A DNA stretch of 43,864 nt from Eubacteriales bacterium (GCA_028705775.1 JAQWCW010000024.1:1-43864), one strand, 5' to 3'; positions 34,237 to 42,996 are shown, numbered from the stretch's first letter. Notes: generated by a model from the letters alone, not told the origin. Numbers and translations: made by a program.

Positions 34237-35121
34237 TCAGTATTCCGCAAGCGCCTCCGTCAGCGCGTCCGCGAGATACGGAAGCGAGAGCAGCGCCTCC
34301 TCAAGCGTGTTCTTGTTGTTGCCGACCTCGATAAGCAGGCACAGCTTGCCGACGTGCTGATTGAAGCGCCCGCTTTTCACGCATACGCTCCTGCAAAGGT
34401 TATCCGTCTGATTATTCAGTATTCGGGTAAGCCTTACCGCAAGGGCGTTATTTTTATCAAAATCCGGCTTTACCGCAAACCCTGCGCCCGTCTGACCCTT
34501 GCCCGTCCCCACAAGGCACATGAGCCGCGCGAGCCTTTCGCCGCCGACGCTTATCACGTTGCCGACGGCGGATTCCGAATACGCGTCCCTGTGTATGTCA
34601 AGGTACAAGTCATAAATCTCGCCCGCGTTCGTCCGCTTTTCAATGCCCTTCAGGGAGCGCACATAGGCGTTTGAAAGGTCGTTTTGCTCGTAATCCGTCC
34701 TGTCGTGGGTTACGGTGTGTCCCTGCGCGCGCAAAAGCTCGGTCAGGTACGCTCCGACTGCCACCATGTTCGCGCTTTCATCCTTCGTGCGCCATTTGGA
34801 GAGCGCCTTGTACGGATTTTCGCTCGTCGGCTCGTACGCCTCGTGCGTGTGCGAATGGTAGATTAGTATTCGCTTGTCGCTCATCGCGCGCGGGAGAGCG
34901 CCCTCGATTTGCGGCAGCAGCATCACCTCTATATCGCCGTCGCCCGAAGAAGCGTCGATGTCGCCCGTCGGGGCGGCGCGCGGAGTCGCGATTGGGTCAG
35001 GGGATAAAGAAACGCCGGTCGGGGAATCGTCAACGAATTCGATTAAAACGTCCTCAGCCGCGCAGATGACGGGCGCAAGCAGAATCAGCGCCATTATGAA
35101 TAACAAAAGCTGTATTTTCAT
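34237..35121 (-). CDS. spoIIP: Stage II sporulation protein P (peptidoglycan amidase)
   Basis: SpoIIP is an N-acetylmuramoyl-L-alanine amidase/endopeptidase that, with SpoIID and SpoIIM, thins septal peptidoglycan during forespore engulfment. This copy has 294 residues. A signal anchor (LLLFIMALILLAPVICA) is followed by a linker and the zinc amidase domain (about 100-290). Conserved motifs are ILIYHSHTHEAYEPT, DLYLDIHRDAY and LCLLIEVGNNKNTLEEAL. It is shorter than the roughly 400-residue Bacillus form, mainly in the N-terminal linker. GAGGAAT overlapping the gpr stop provides the ribosome binding site, and it starts seven bases after gpr. The gpr-spoIIP order is conserved in spore formers, so the organism very likely sporulates or descends from sporulators. 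Confidence 0.93.
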   Translation of the reverse strand: MKIQLLLFIMALILLAPVICAAEDVLIEFVDDSPTGVSLSPDPIATPRAAPTGDIDASSGDGDIEVMLLPQIEGALPRAMSDKRILIYHSHTHEAYEPTSENPYKALSKWRTKDESANMVAVGAYLTELLRAQGHTVTHDRTDYEQNDLSNAYVRSLKGIEKRTNAGEIYDLYLDIHRDAYSESAVGNVISVGGERLARLMCLVGTGKGQTGAGFAVKPDFDKNNALAVRLTRILNNQTDNLCRSVCVKSGRFNQHVGKLCLLIEVGNNKNTLEEALLSLPYLADALTEALAEY

Positions 35122-35128
35122 ATATTCC

Positions 35129-36041
35129 TCACTGCATCAACAGCGCGATTTCCTCGCCCGAAATATCGGGCTGGAGCGCCATATTTATTCCCCATGCAAG
35201 CGTGTCCGAAACGCTTTCGACAAGCGCGTCAACCTCGCGCGGAGTTACCACCATTTCACCCGCCTGCGCCTGCGCTGCCTGCCTGCACAGCTCGTCAATT
35301 TCGCGCTTGTATTCTCCGTCCTCGCCGCCGAGCAGCCCCGTCAGCGCCGTTCTTGCGATTGCGGAGGAGTATACGACCATCGGAACGCCAATTGCGATAA
35401 CGGGAACGCCCAAGGCTTCCTCTGTAAGCCCCGTTCTGTGATTGCCGACGCCGCTGCCGGGCGAAATTCCGCTGTTTGCAATCTGAACCGTTGTGCAGAT
35501 TCTTTCGGGGCTTTGCGCGGCAAGCGCGTCCACCGCGATAACGCAGGAGGGGGAGAAGCGCTTGACGAGCGCCGCAATCATCTCCGCGCTCTCAAGCCCC
35601 GTCTGCCCAAGCACTCCGGGGGGTAATCGAGCATACCTCCCTGAGCGGGGCTTTGGTCAGGTTCATTCCGGCAAGATGGCGCGTAACGAGCAGCTTTTCG
35701 CATACGCGCGAGCCTAAAGCGTCGGCAGTCATGCGCCTGTTCCCAAGCCCGACAGTCAGCACGCAGCCCGCCTTCGGAAGCAGCTCCGAAAGGCACTTTG
35801 CAAGCTGCTTTGACAGCGCCTTTCTTTCCTCCGCCTCCATGCGCGGCAGCTCAGGCTGCGCAATCGTTATGTAAACGCCCTTTCCGCGCTTCATCTTTTT
35901 CGCCGCCTCGTCGCTGAGTATCCGCACCTTTGTAATGCTCGCGCCGCCGCTTTCGCTTTCCTCGGTTTCAATTCCGCCTCTTTCGGCTTGTGCAAGCGCG
36001 CCGTACGCTTCCATGGCAAGGTCTGTAAATAAAGAGCGCAT
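35129..36041 (-). pseudogene. gpr: Germination protease GPR, one-base frameshift in a G6 run
   Basis: GPR is the aspartic-type protease that degrades small acid-soluble spore proteins during germination. The first frame (36041 to about 35618) gives MRSLFTDLAMEAYGAL, YITIAQPELPRME and VGLGNRRMTADALGSRVCEK. At the C6/G6 run at 35618-35623 one base too many shifts the frame. With five bases the text would read ITPGVLGQTGLESAEMI, as in normal GPR, and it continues in the second frame (GVGNHRTGLTEEALGVPVIAIG) to the stop at 35129. The propeptide before FTDLA is very short. AAGGAGG supports the start at 36041 over a longer one at 36122. A homopolymer indel in an otherwise conserved sporulation gene may be a sequencing error; if real, germination would be impaired. 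Confidence 0.85.
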
Positions 36042-36061
36042 ACCGTACCTCCTTTTGGGTA

Positions 36062-36091
36062 CAGTATGCGCCGTTTTTGTTATGTATATAC
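36062..36091 (-). promoter_or_regulatory. Sigma-G/sigma-F-like promoter of gpr
   Basis: On the minus strand GTATA (36087-36091) and CATACTG (36062-36068), 18 bases apart, resemble forespore sigma-G elements (GHATR and CATnHTA; one mismatch). gpr is a known sigma-F/sigma-G target in Bacillus. The start site would leave a short leader of about 14 bases that is almost filled by the ribosome binding site. Confidence 0.45.
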
Positions 36092-36096
36092 TTATT

Positions 36097-37269
36097 TCAG
36101 CCGTCGTATCTGAGGGCTTCAATCGGTCTTAGCTTGCTCGCCTTGGCGGCGGGGTACAGCCCGAACACCGCGCCGATTATTACCGCAAAGGCAACAGCCG
36201 CAAGCGATACCTCCGCGCTCATAACCATCGTTACGCCGATTAGCGGGCTTACTATGGTTACAATCAGGTACGAAAGCAGTATTCCAAGCGCGCCGCCCAT
36301 AATGCTCAGCACGAGCGCTTCAATGAGAAACTGCGAAAGAATATTGCCGCGGCTTGCGCCAATCGCCTTCCTTATTCCTATTTCGCGCGTGCGCTCCGAT
36401 ACCGAAACCAGCATTATGTTCATGATTCCGATTCCGCCTACGAGCAGCGAAATCGCCGCTATTCCGCCGAGCATAAGCGTCAGCGTCGAGGTCGTTTCGG
36501 AAAGGGTTGAAAGCATCTGCGTCTGGTTGAATACCGAGTAGTAGCTCGTGGAGGAAAAGTATTTCTTCAGGAAATCCTCTACGCCCGTCTGCGCAAAATC
36601 AACGTTTTCGCTGGAGGTCGCCGTTACGTAAAAGCTCGTAACGCCCGTCGTCTGCGTTATTCTCTGCGCAAGCGTGAATGGGATTAGCACCATCGTGTCC
36701 TGCGAGCCGACCGAGCTTGTGCCCTTGGATTTGAGCACGCCGACTACCGTGTAAGCAGTTCCGTCGATTGAAAAGGAGCTTCCGACGCAGTCTGTCGAGC
36801 CGTACATTTCCTCAGCCGCCTCGCTGCCGATAACTGCCACATGGCTTCTGTTGTCTATATCGGGGGTGGAGAGGAAACGCCCGTCCTCCATTTCAAGCGC
36901 CCTTATCAGCATATAGCTTGAGCTTGTGCCGATAATGCTCGCGTCGTCGTATACGGTATTGCCCGCCTTGACGGTTCCCGTAACGGAAAGATATGGCGCA
37001 TACGCTTCGATATAGGGGTCGTCGCTCAGCTCGTCAAGCGTTGAAAGCTTGATTGGGTTTGCGCGGCGCGAGCGCACGGAAACCGTTATCATGTTTGTGC
37101 CCATGCCTTCAATGCTTGAAATAACGGACGCGTTTGCGCCCTGCGCGATTGATACCAGAACTACGATTGCCACAATGCCTATTATCATTCCGAGCATTGT
37201 CAGGAAGGAACGCATTTTGTTGCCCGCGATGGACTTCAGTGCCATCTTAAAGGATTGCATCAGCGCCAT
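36097..37269 (-). CDS. MacB-type ABC transporter permease (FtsX domain)
   Basis: A membrane subunit of a MacB/YknZ-type exporter, 390 residues. It has one N-terminal transmembrane helix ([18 protein letters not shown]), a large extracytoplasmic MacB domain (about 45-260) and three C-terminal helices with the FtsX motif ([19 protein letters not shown]). These proteins do not carry substrate through the membrane but transmit ATP-driven movement to the outside. The start overlaps the ATPase gene by 23 bases. It forms one operon with the ATPase and the MacA-like adaptor. Export of a peptide, toxin or antibiotic is the family role; the actual substrate is unknown. gpr follows 55 bases later with its own promoter. 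Confidence 0.9.
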   Translation of the reverse strand: MALMQSFKMALKSIAGNKMRSFLTMLGMIIGIVAIVVLVSIAQGANASVISSIEGMGTNMITVSVRSRRANPIKLSTLDELSDDPYIEAYAPYLSVTGTVKAGNTVYDDASIIGTSSSYMLIRALEMEDGRFLSTPDIDNRSHVAVIGSEAAEEMYGSTDCVGSSFSIDGTAYTVVGVLKSKGTSSVGSQDTMVLIPFTLAQRITQTTGVTSFYVTATSSENVDFAQTGVEDFLKKYFSSTSYYSVFNQTQMLSTLSETTSTLTLMLGGIAAISLLVGGIGIMNIMLVSVSERTREIGIRKAIGASRGNILSQFLIEALVLSIMGGALGILLSYLIVTIVSPLIGVTMVMSAEVSLAAVAFAVIIGAVFGLYPAAKASKLRPIEALRYDG

Positions 37270-38026
37270 CCGGCATTACCTCCTCTGCTTGCGTTTCGGC
37301 ATCGTAAGTGTGCTTTTCGTCAATCGTAAGCTCGTCCGTGCCGTAGCGGCGCGTTCCGCGCCCCTCGCTTGTTATTTTTCCGTCCTCGATGTAGACAATG
37401 CGCTCCGCCCAGTCCGCAACCTTCGGGTCGTGCGTTATCAGCACGATTGTGTTGCCCTGCTCGTGCAGCTCGAGAAACAGGTTCAGTATTTCCTTGCCCG
37501 TTTTTTTGTCGAGGTTGCCCGTCGGCTCGTCCGCCAGAATCAGCGAGGGGTGAGCCGCAAGCGCGCGAGCGATTGCGCAGCGCTGCTGCTGACCGCCGGA
37601 AAGCTCCGTCGGCTTGTGCTTTATTCTGCCCGCAAGCCCGACGTGCTCAAGCGCTTCCTTCGCCCTTTTGTGCCGTTCGTGAGCGGGAACGCCCTGATAT
37701 ATCATCGGCAGCTCCACGTTTTCAAGCGCGCTGAGCTTACTGAGCAGGTTGAAACCCTGAAATATGAAGCCGATGTTTTTGTTGCGTATGCGCGCAAGCT
37801 GCCGCTCCGAGTATTTCTCGATTGGCTTGCCGTTCAGTATATATGTTCCGCTGTCGGCAACGTCAAGGCAGCCGATAATGTTCATCAGCGTTGACTTGCC
37901 GCTTCCGCTCGGGCCTATTATCGCAACAAATTCGCCGTCCTGAATGCTCAGGGTCACCTTATCCAGCGCGTGAACTGTTTCGCCGCCCATTTCGTACTTT
38001 TTTTCGATGTCGCGTATTTCAATCAT
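37247..38026 (-). CDS. MacB/LolD-type ABC transporter ATP-binding protein
   Basis: The ATPase of the exporter, 259 residues from the ATG at 38026. Walker A is GPSGSGKST (about 36-44), the signature [15 protein letters not shown] and Walker [13 protein letters not shown], all intact and typical of the LolD/MacB/YknY group. An H-loop is seen in [17 protein letters not shown]. About 25 extra residues at the C-terminus are charged and not conserved. The longer frame from 38044 would run into the adaptor gene; GAGGCCGAGGA precedes the chosen start. It pairs with the permease encoded immediately downstream. Confidence 0.92.
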   Translation of the reverse strand: MIEIRDIEKKYEMGGETVHALDKVTLSIQDGEFVAIIGPSGSGKSTLMNIIGCLDVADSGTYILNGKPIEKYSERQLARIRNKNIGFIFQGFNLLSKLSALENVELPMIYQGVPAHERHKRAKEALEHVGLAGRIKHKPTELSGGQQQRCAIARALAAHPSLILADEPTGNLDKKTGKEILNLFLELHEQGNTIVLITHDPKVADWAERIVYIEDGKITSEGRGTRRYGTDELTIDEKHTYDAETQAEEVMPDGADAIL

Positions 38027-38040
38027 TCCTCGGCCTCCCG

Positions 38041-39690
38041 TCAATTGCCGCTTCTGCCGGAACCGGAGCCGCTGCCTGAGCCGGAGCCGTAATTGCGCGT
38101 CCCGCCCGCTCCGCCGGAGGGGATTGTGCCGCCTGCGGGCATTCCCGCGCCCTGCGGCGCTCCGGTATCGCCGCCAATTATGCTCGTTACGCCCCTTGCG
38201 CTGCTTGACGTGGAGGCTGCCGAGGCTGCCGTGCGGCTAATCATAACGCTGTCGCCGATATTAAGCCCAGAAAGAACCTGCGCGTAGCTCTCGTTTGAAA
38301 GTCCGGTCTTGATATAGGTTTTGATTCCGGGCAAGCCGTCCTCCGTCGTTTCCTGAGACTGAAGGTATACGAAATCGCCGTTTTTGTCGGTGTAAATTGC
38401 GGCTATCGGCACCAGCGCGGCGTCCGAAACGCCGCCCGTAATAATCGTCGCCGTTCCGTTCATTCCGATTTTGAGCTGCTCGTCCGCGTCGATTGCAAGC
38501 GTTACGCTGTAATTGGTAACGCCGCTTGTGGATGTGCCGAGCTGAGAAATGTATGAAACGCTTGCGCTGTACGTTTTGCCGGTTATCGCGTCCATCGAAA
38601 TTTCCGCGCTTTGCCCGAGCGAAACGCCCGTGATGTCAAGCTCGTCTATACTGACTACCATCTGCTTTGACGCGCCCACATAGAGCGTGGTAAGCGCTGT
38701 TCCCGCCGCGAGCGCGTCGCCGCTTTCAAAGTCGATTGTAGACGCGATTCCGGAAGCGGGCGCGACGATTCCACCCTTATCCTTGATTTCCTGAGCCGCC
38801 TTCAGCTTTGCCTGAGCCGCGTCGCGGTCAGCGGTTGCGGAGGTATATTCGGCGGAGGGAGGAATATTGGTTATATATGCAAAGTTGCCGGAGGAGGAAA
38901 TAGTGCGGTTTACGACTGCGTACACCTTGGAAACATAGCCCTCAATCGTGCTTGTGAGGTAGTAGGGCATATGAATCTGCGCTTCTGCCGAGCCGAGGAT
39001 GACTCCGCCGACAATCACGTTGACATTTGCGCCGGGAAGCGTCGTGTAGTCGGGGAAGGTGATTGTCGCAACTCCGTCGTCGATGCTCAGCACCTTTCCC
39101 GCATAGCTCTTTTCACCGTCCATGATGGTAACGGCGTTGCCGACCGCCGCATTTCCCGCTTCAATCTGAACGCTCATAAGCCCGTCAAGGGAGATTGCGG
39201 CTATATAGAGATTGTCCGCCATCGCCTTTTGCAGCATATCGCCCTTTTCTATCGTCAGGCTTTTCACCCTGCCGCTTACGCCCGCCTTTATGGTTTCGGT
39301 CGTTTCATAATCGGAGGCGAGGGAGTAGATGGTGCTGTTGCAGGTCGCAAGCTCGCTCGCGAGGGTTGCAATCGTGGTATTCAGGGCAACCGTGTCAACC
39401 TTTGCAAGTATTTCGCCCTCCGTTACCGTTTGCCCCTCCTGAACGAGTATATCGGAAAGCGTTACGTCAAAATCAAGCTTGACGTTCTTTTTCGCGGCTA
39501 TCGAAACGCTGCCCGTTCCGGATACGGACTGCACAAGACTGCCGCTCGTTACGCTTGCCGCCGTATATGAAACGGTCGGCGTCGCCTTCTCGTCCTGATT
39601 CTTCCGGTAAAGGTAATACGCTCCGTAGCCTGCGGCGCCGAGAATCGCAAGCGTTAGCACTATTGAAACAATTTTCTTAAAGACCTTCAT
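38041..39690 (-). CDS. MacA/YknX-type membrane fusion adaptor
   Basis: An HlyD-family periplasmic adaptor-like protein of 549 residues, anchored by one N-terminal helix ([20 protein letters not shown]). A biotinyl-lipoyl-like half motif ([40 protein letters not shown]) is followed by a coiled-coil region and beta-barrel domains, and a second lipoyl half ([19 protein letters not shown]). An unusual segment with two lipoyl-like insertions makes it longer than MacA (about 370). The last 35 residues are Gly/Ser-rich with repeated GS pairs. GGGAGG before the ATG at 39690 fixes the start. In Gram-positive bacteria such adaptors work with the MacB permease in detoxification or peptide export. First gene of the three-gene operon. 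Confidence 0.88.
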   Translation of the reverse strand: MKVFKKIVSIVLTLAILGAAGYGAYYLYRKNQDEKATPTVSYTAASVTSGSLVQSVSGTGSVSIAAKKNVKLDFDVTLSDILVQEGQTVTEGEILAKVDTVALNTTIATLASELATCNSTIYSLASDYETTETIKAGVSGRVKSLTIEKGDMLQKAMADNLYIAAISLDGLMSVQIEAGNAAVGNAVTIMDGEKSYAGKVLSIDDGVATITFPDYTTLPGANVNVIVGGVILGSAEAQIHMPYYLTSTIEGYVSKVYAVVNRTISSSGNFAYITNIPPSAEYTSATADRDAAQAKLKAAQEIKDKGGIVAPASGIASTIDFESGDALAAGTALTTLYVGASKQMVVSIDELDITGVSLGQSAEISMDAITGKTYSASVSYISQLGTSTSGVTNYSVTLAIDADEQLKIGMNGTATIITGGVSDAALVPIAAIYTDKNGDFVYLQSQETTEDGLPGIKTYIKTGLSNESYAQVLSGLNIGDSVMISRTAASAASTSSSARGVTSIIGGDTGAPQGAGMPAGGTIPSGGAGGTRNYGSGSGSGSGSGRSGN

Positions 39691-39860
39691 TGTTATCCTC
39701 CCGCACAAATGTTTGTATGAGCCGTTCTGCTTTCCGCCCGACCCGTTTGCTATGATACAGTGTAAATGTTGGCTTAATTTGTACGGAAGGTGACGAACAG
39801 GTGAAACTTTTACTTATTTATCAATATGAGATATGGCTTTCCATCGGAATTTGCACATAT

Positions 39861-39897
39861 AAAGCGCCTGCCGCATATATTCTGCGGCAGGCGCTTT
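39861..39897 (-). terminator. Strong terminator after the SH3b gene
   Basis: A perfect 15-bp stem (39861-39875 with 39883-39897) with a seven-base loop lies ten bases beyond the stop of the SH3b gene. The 3' side on the minus strand ends in TTTATATG. It separates this gene from the MacA operon. Confidence 0.85.
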
Positions 39898-39906
39898 TGA
39901 GCTTCG

Positions 39907-41175
39907 TTATCCGTTTGTCATTTTTTCTGGAATAATCAGCCCTTCGTCAAACTTGAGGTCGTCCTTCTTTACCCAGCCGCTGGTTAATTCGCTGTCGCCA
40001 TACGCCTGAATGTATATGTATTCGTCATCATCGCAAATATAGTAATTCGAGTATGTCTCCCATCCGTTTTCGTTCGTAACAAGCCCCGCGCCAAAAATGT
40101 TAACCTTGCTGCCCTTCCTCAGGATGCAGTCTGACTGAGATAAGGACGGGTTTGCTATATATAGAGCGCTGTCGCGCGCAACCGTTGCCTGCGTGCTTAC
40201 GCTTTTTGACACCTTTCTTTTTACCGCGCTTGTGTCGATAAAGCCGTAGTTGTATGTGAAGCTTTCCCAAAGGTTAATCCTTATCAGATATCTGTCGCTG
40301 AAAACCCCAAGCACGCTGAATTGTATTGAGCTGCTCAGCGCGCTGTCCGTCTTATTGTCCTTGAGGCTCTCGTAAAGCGGCGCTGAGGTGTTTTTAAGCT
40401 CTGTCATCGGGGGACGGAAGGAGCCGCAGCCTGCGGAATAGTACGACAGAAAATCCATGTCGATATAGCCTACAACCGAGCCTATGCGTATCTTTTCCCA
40501 GCCGTCGTCCGCCACATTGTTATCAAAAAGCCTGCTGACCCTAACGCCCGCAAAAAGCTTCCCAAGGCTGTCGGCGTCCCTTGAAGGCGCAGTTCTTACG
40601 TTCACCATATCGGTTGTCGTTATCGCAGTTGCGTAGTTGTCGCTCAGCGTCAGCTTTGTCGACGAGGCGTAACCGTAGCGCTTTCTGCCGCTTTCGTCCG
40701 ACCACATTATGTGCAGCCAGTTATCGTCAATCGTTCCGAGAACGCGAAGGTCTTGGACAGAACTGTTGTTGAGTCTTGCAATTTCATCCGCGCCGCTTTT
40801 CGGCTCGTCATATACGCCGACCATATCGTCCCCGTCGGGGTAAGCTACCGCTACGGGGTCGCCTGCATAATACCATCCGTCTTTTTCCGGCGCTTTCAGG
40901 TATTTACTCATCATGTAGCCCTCGCGCCCGCCTATGATAACGCGCGACCATGCGCCGCTTTCCGAAAGCACGGTTGCTTCAACGCTTTCAAAATACTGCC
41001 CGATTACGGCGGAGTCCGTCGAGGGCTTTTTGCGCAGCTTGACGCGGTACATATCGCCGCCTACGTTGCATATAAGCTTCATCGTTTCGGCGCGCGCAGG
41101 CAGCACGGCAAGCTGTGGAACAAGCATCATCATTGCACAGAAGGCAGAGAGAATCGCCTTAATCTTCGTCCTCAT
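39907..41175 (-). CDS. Secreted SH3b-domain protein
   Basis: An exported protein of 422 residues. The signal peptide is MRTKIKAILSAFCAMMMLVP and ends near ARAE. At least three bacterial SH3-like repeats follow: about 30-95 (YRVKLRKKPSTDSAVIGQYF, GGREGYMMSKYL), 100-170 (VGVYDEPKSGADEIARLNN) and 180-245 (VNVRTAPSRDADSLGKLFAG, GYIDMDFLSYY). A C-terminal part of about 170 residues has no clear family (WVKKDDLKFDEG near the end). Such domains bind wall peptides or polysaccharide. No catalytic domain is seen, so it may be a wall-binding or spore-coat/sensor protein. GAGGTGAT precedes the ATG at 41175; a GTG nine bases upstream is less likely. Confidence 0.82.
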   Translation of the reverse strand: MRTKIKAILSAFCAMMMLVPQLAVLPARAETMKLICNVGGDMYRVKLRKKPSTDSAVIGQYFESVEATVLSESGAWSRVIIGGREGYMMSKYLKAPEKDGWYYAGDPVAVAYPDGDDMVGVYDEPKSGADEIARLNNSSVQDLRVLGTIDDNWLHIMWSDESGRKRYGYASSTKLTLSDNYATAITTTDMVNVRTAPSRDADSLGKLFAGVRVSRLFDNNVADDGWEKIRIGSVVGYIDMDFLSYYSAGCGSFRPPMTELKNTSAPLYESLKDNKTDSALSSSIQFSVLGVFSDRYLIRINLWESFTYNYGFIDTSAVKRKVSKSVSTQATVARDSALYIANPSLSQSDCILRKGSKVNIFGAGLVTNENGWETYSNYYICDDDEYIYIQAYGDSELTSGWVKKDDLKFDEGLIIPEKMTNG

Positions 41176-41224
41176 CGGTATCACCTCGTATATAGTACGC
41201 GCACCCTGCTTAAAATGTTGCGTT

Positions 41225-41620
41225 TCATTTTTCCTTTTCCGGCATTGCCGAAAGCAGCATTCCGATAACCCCGCCCGCCGCCACGCCCATCGCCGCGTCG
41301 CAGAGGTATGCGGAGGGCTTGAAGCCCTGACCGGAGAAAAGCATATATATCAGAACGCCTATTACCATGTACGCGCAGCCGATTAGCGCGCCGCGAATCA
41401 GCCCGCGCTCGCCGCCTTTTCCTATGCTCGCGCAGCAGCCGACAAGCACGGATATAAGCTTGATTATCTGGTTTATCGCCCTTACCGCCCCGTCGCTTAC
41501 GCGAACTGCCATAAGCAAAAGGGTGAACAGGATTATCAAAACCACGGTTGTTACGGCAGCCGTGAGCAGCCCTTTCAGAAAGGAGTTCAGATTCAAGCCC
41601 TGCGCTTTGTAGCCTGCCAT
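41225..41620 (-). CDS. TIGR04086 family membrane protein
   Basis: A small membrane protein of 131 residues with four hydrophobic helices (starting TAAVTTVVLIILFTLLLMAV). The family, TIGR04086, is often encoded next to yajC in Clostridia, as here. Its function is unknown. GGAGGGCTGCAAC precedes the ATG. It lies downstream of yajC, but a strong terminator and a region with several inverted repeats separate the two, so it may have its own control. Confidence 0.8.
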   Translation of the reverse strand: MAGYKAQGLNLNSFLKGLLTAAVTTVVLIILFTLLLMAVRVSDGAVRAINQIIKLISVLVGCCASIGKGGERGLIRGALIGCAYMVIGVLIYMLFSGQGFKPSAYLCDAAMGVAAGGVIGMLLSAMPEKEK

Positions 41621-41635
41621 GTTGCAGCCCTCCGT

Positions 41636-41719
41636 TTTTGTTTACCATATTCGGCAAAGCGCCGAAACAGAACAGAAAGGCGGGCGGCAAAGCGGCAGTC
41701 GTTTTATAGGTAAACAAAA
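41636..41719 (-). repeat. Nested inverted repeats upstream of the TIGR04086 gene
   Basis: A perfect 11-bp inverted repeat, TTTTGTTTACC (41636-41646) and GGTAAACAAAA (41709-41719), encloses 62 bases that contain a smaller hairpin TTCGGC/GCCGAA (41650-41655 with 41661-41666). The outer right arm overlaps the yajC terminator stem, so the arms could compete with termination. No known riboswitch class is recognised. Confidence 0.45.
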
Positions 41720-41747
41720 GCACGGCGTTTTTTGAGCCGTGCTTTTG
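41715..41747 (-). terminator. Terminator after yajC
   Basis: A perfect 12-bp stem (41715-41726 with 41736-41747) with a nine-base loop lies 29 bases beyond the yajC stop. T residues lie at the base of the stem on the minus strand, giving GCTTTTG. It could be bidirectional. Confidence 0.75.
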
Positions 41748-41775
41748 TATATGCGCAAATGTTTTGTAAAGTTAA

Positions 41776-42168
41776 TCAGACAAGCTGTTCGCTGTCGTTC
41801 TCGACCTGACCTTCTTCAACGTTGCGGATTGCCCAGCGGGCGACTACCATGTTCATATTGTCCTTGCCGACGGTAAGAATTACGGTATCGTCACGGATAC
41901 CGGTAATCGTTCCGTAAATGCCGCCGATGGTACAGATACGGTCGTTAACCTTCAGCGCGGCAAGCATATCCTTAACCTTCTTGTCCTTCTTGCGCTGCGG
42001 GCGGATAAGCATGAAGTAGAATACAACAAGCAGCAAACCCATCGGAATCAATGTGGAAAGCAGCGCGCCGGTAGTTCCCATTCCGGCTGCCGCGCCGGCA
42101 GTGCCGGTTGCCGCGCCGGCAACCGCGGGGGCTGCCTCGTCAAGCATTAAGCTGAGGAAATTTATCAT
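41776..42168 (-). CDS. yajC: Preprotein translocase accessory subunit YajC
   Basis: A single-helix membrane protein of the Sec accessory complex, 130 residues. The core is typical: ALLSTLIPMGLLLVVFYFML followed by IRPQRKKDKKVKDMLAALKV and a short SH3-like domain (ICTIGGIYGTITGI). An Ala/Gly-rich stretch of about 25 residues before the helix (PAVAGAATGTAGAAAGMG) is an extension not seen in most YajC. ATG at 42168 follows an AAGGGTGG site; a GTG at 42180 is possible. In many Clostridia secD and secF follow; here a terminator and a TIGR04086 gene follow instead. Confidence 0.88.
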   Translation of the reverse strand: MINFLSLMLDEAAPAVAGAATGTAGAAAGMGTTGALLSTLIPMGLLLVVFYFMLIRPQRKKDKKVKDMLAALKVNDRICTIGGIYGTITGIRDDTVILTVGKDNMNMVVARWAIRNVEEGQVENDSEQLV

Positions 42169-42244
42169 AGGAGTTACCACCCTTCTTTGTAATCATAGGA
42201 TAGTATACAATATCGCGCGCTTGTTTTCAATGAATTATTTATGA

Positions 42245-42282
42245 ACAAAAACGGCGGCGCGGGCATAATTGCCGACGCGCCG
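42245..42282 (-). terminator. Terminator after the XRE regulator
   Basis: A compound stem CGGCGCG-GGCA / TGCC-GA-CGCGCCG (42255-42265 with 42270-42282, two-base bulge), followed on the minus strand by CCGTTTTTGTT. It starts about a dozen bases after the regulator's stop codon. Confidence 0.75.
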
Positions 42283-42293
42283 AAGATGAATGC

Positions 42294-42623
42294 TCAGTCG
42301 TTCCACTTTTCCACTCCGTTGGTGAATGCCTCCAATATTTCGCGCAAAACCTTTTTCTTGTCGCCGGACAGCGAAATCGGGGTTTCCCGTCCGACGGGGG
42401 AAACAAGGCTGTCCGCCATCAGATAGTCAAGGCTTACCGAAAGCGCGTCGGAAAGCGCGACAAGCGTTTGTATGCTTGCCTTGCGCGTCCCGCGCTCAAT
42501 ATGCCCTATAAACGACAGCGATACGTCGCAGCGCTCCGCAAGGTCTTCCTGAGTCCAGCCCTGCTCTCTGCGCTTTTCCCTTACGCGCCTGCCGAGAGCC
42601 TTATAATTAATCGTGTCCAGCAT
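42294..42623 (-). CDS. XRE-family transcriptional regulator
   Basis: A small DNA-binding protein of 109 residues. The Cro/C1-type helix-turn-helix covers about 8-62 (VREKRREQGWTQEDLAERCD, SFIGHIERGTRKASIQTL). The C-terminal 40 residues are charged and unassigned. It is a stand-alone gene with its own promoter and terminator. The promoter holds an inverted repeat, so autoregulation is likely. Such single-domain XRE proteins control many different processes, and nothing here narrows the target. Confidence 0.88.
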   Translation of the reverse strand: MLDTINYKALGRRVREKRREQGWTQEDLAERCDVSLSFIGHIERGTRKASIQTLVALSDALSVSLDYLMADSLVSPVGRETPISLSGDKKKVLREILEAFTNGVEKWND

Positions 42624-42642
42624 TACCGCCTCCGCGAGTTTT

Positions 42643-42676
42643 TTACAATTATAGAGTACAATGAAAATTGTGTAAA
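42643..42676 (-). promoter_or_regulatory. Promoter with inverted repeat of the XRE gene
   Basis: On the minus strand TTTACA (42671-42676) and TATAAT (42648-42653) are 17 bases apart. The arms TTACAATT (42643-42650) and AATTGTGTAA (42666-42675) form an inverted repeat with one extra base that embraces both boxes. The fit to an autoregulatory operator is good but not proved. Confidence 0.6.
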
Positions 42677-42933
42677 CGAACCGAAAGCCTAAATACTACT
42701 TACAGTCACTAAATTTGCGGGTATAATAATATATGCTCTGCGCAATGCAATTATGCGTATGCCGCCTTTGCCGGATTATTAACGCCTTTGCGGGAATTTG
42801 CGCAGGGGAAAAGCGGCAGGCGGGCATATGCGCTTCTTGGCTGTTTCGGCATATGAGCTTTTCGGCATATTTTTCGGGGAACGCGAATGTAAAAAAACCG
42901 ACAGCAAAGTTTGAAAAAATAAGCGACAAACGC
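42677..42933. other. Non-coding stretch between the XRE gene and the tRNA cluster
   Basis: No supportable gene. A TATAAT-like box near 42722-42727 and several ATATG-rich repeats (GGCATATG-type, 42820-42870) are visible. The only long open frame (42733-43236) runs through two tRNA genes and has no family resemblance, so I do not call it. Confidence 0.5.
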
Positions 42934-42963
42934 TTGACAAGACGCTCCGATATGAAGTATTAT
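42934..42963 (+). promoter_or_regulatory. Promoter of the tRNA cluster
   Basis: A perfect TTGACA (42934-42939) and TATTAT (42958-42963) are 18 bases apart, about 33 bases before the first tRNA. A strong stable-RNA promoter of this kind could drive all six tRNA genes to the terminator at 43631. Confidence 0.75.
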
Positions 42964-42996
42964 TATACACGTCGCCGCGATAAGCGGCTTCGGGAT

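Noticed and set aside
36042-36122. Longer N-terminus for GPR starting at 36122
   Set aside because: It would overlap the MacB permease gene end and lacks a ribosome binding site, whereas AAGGAGG precedes 36041.
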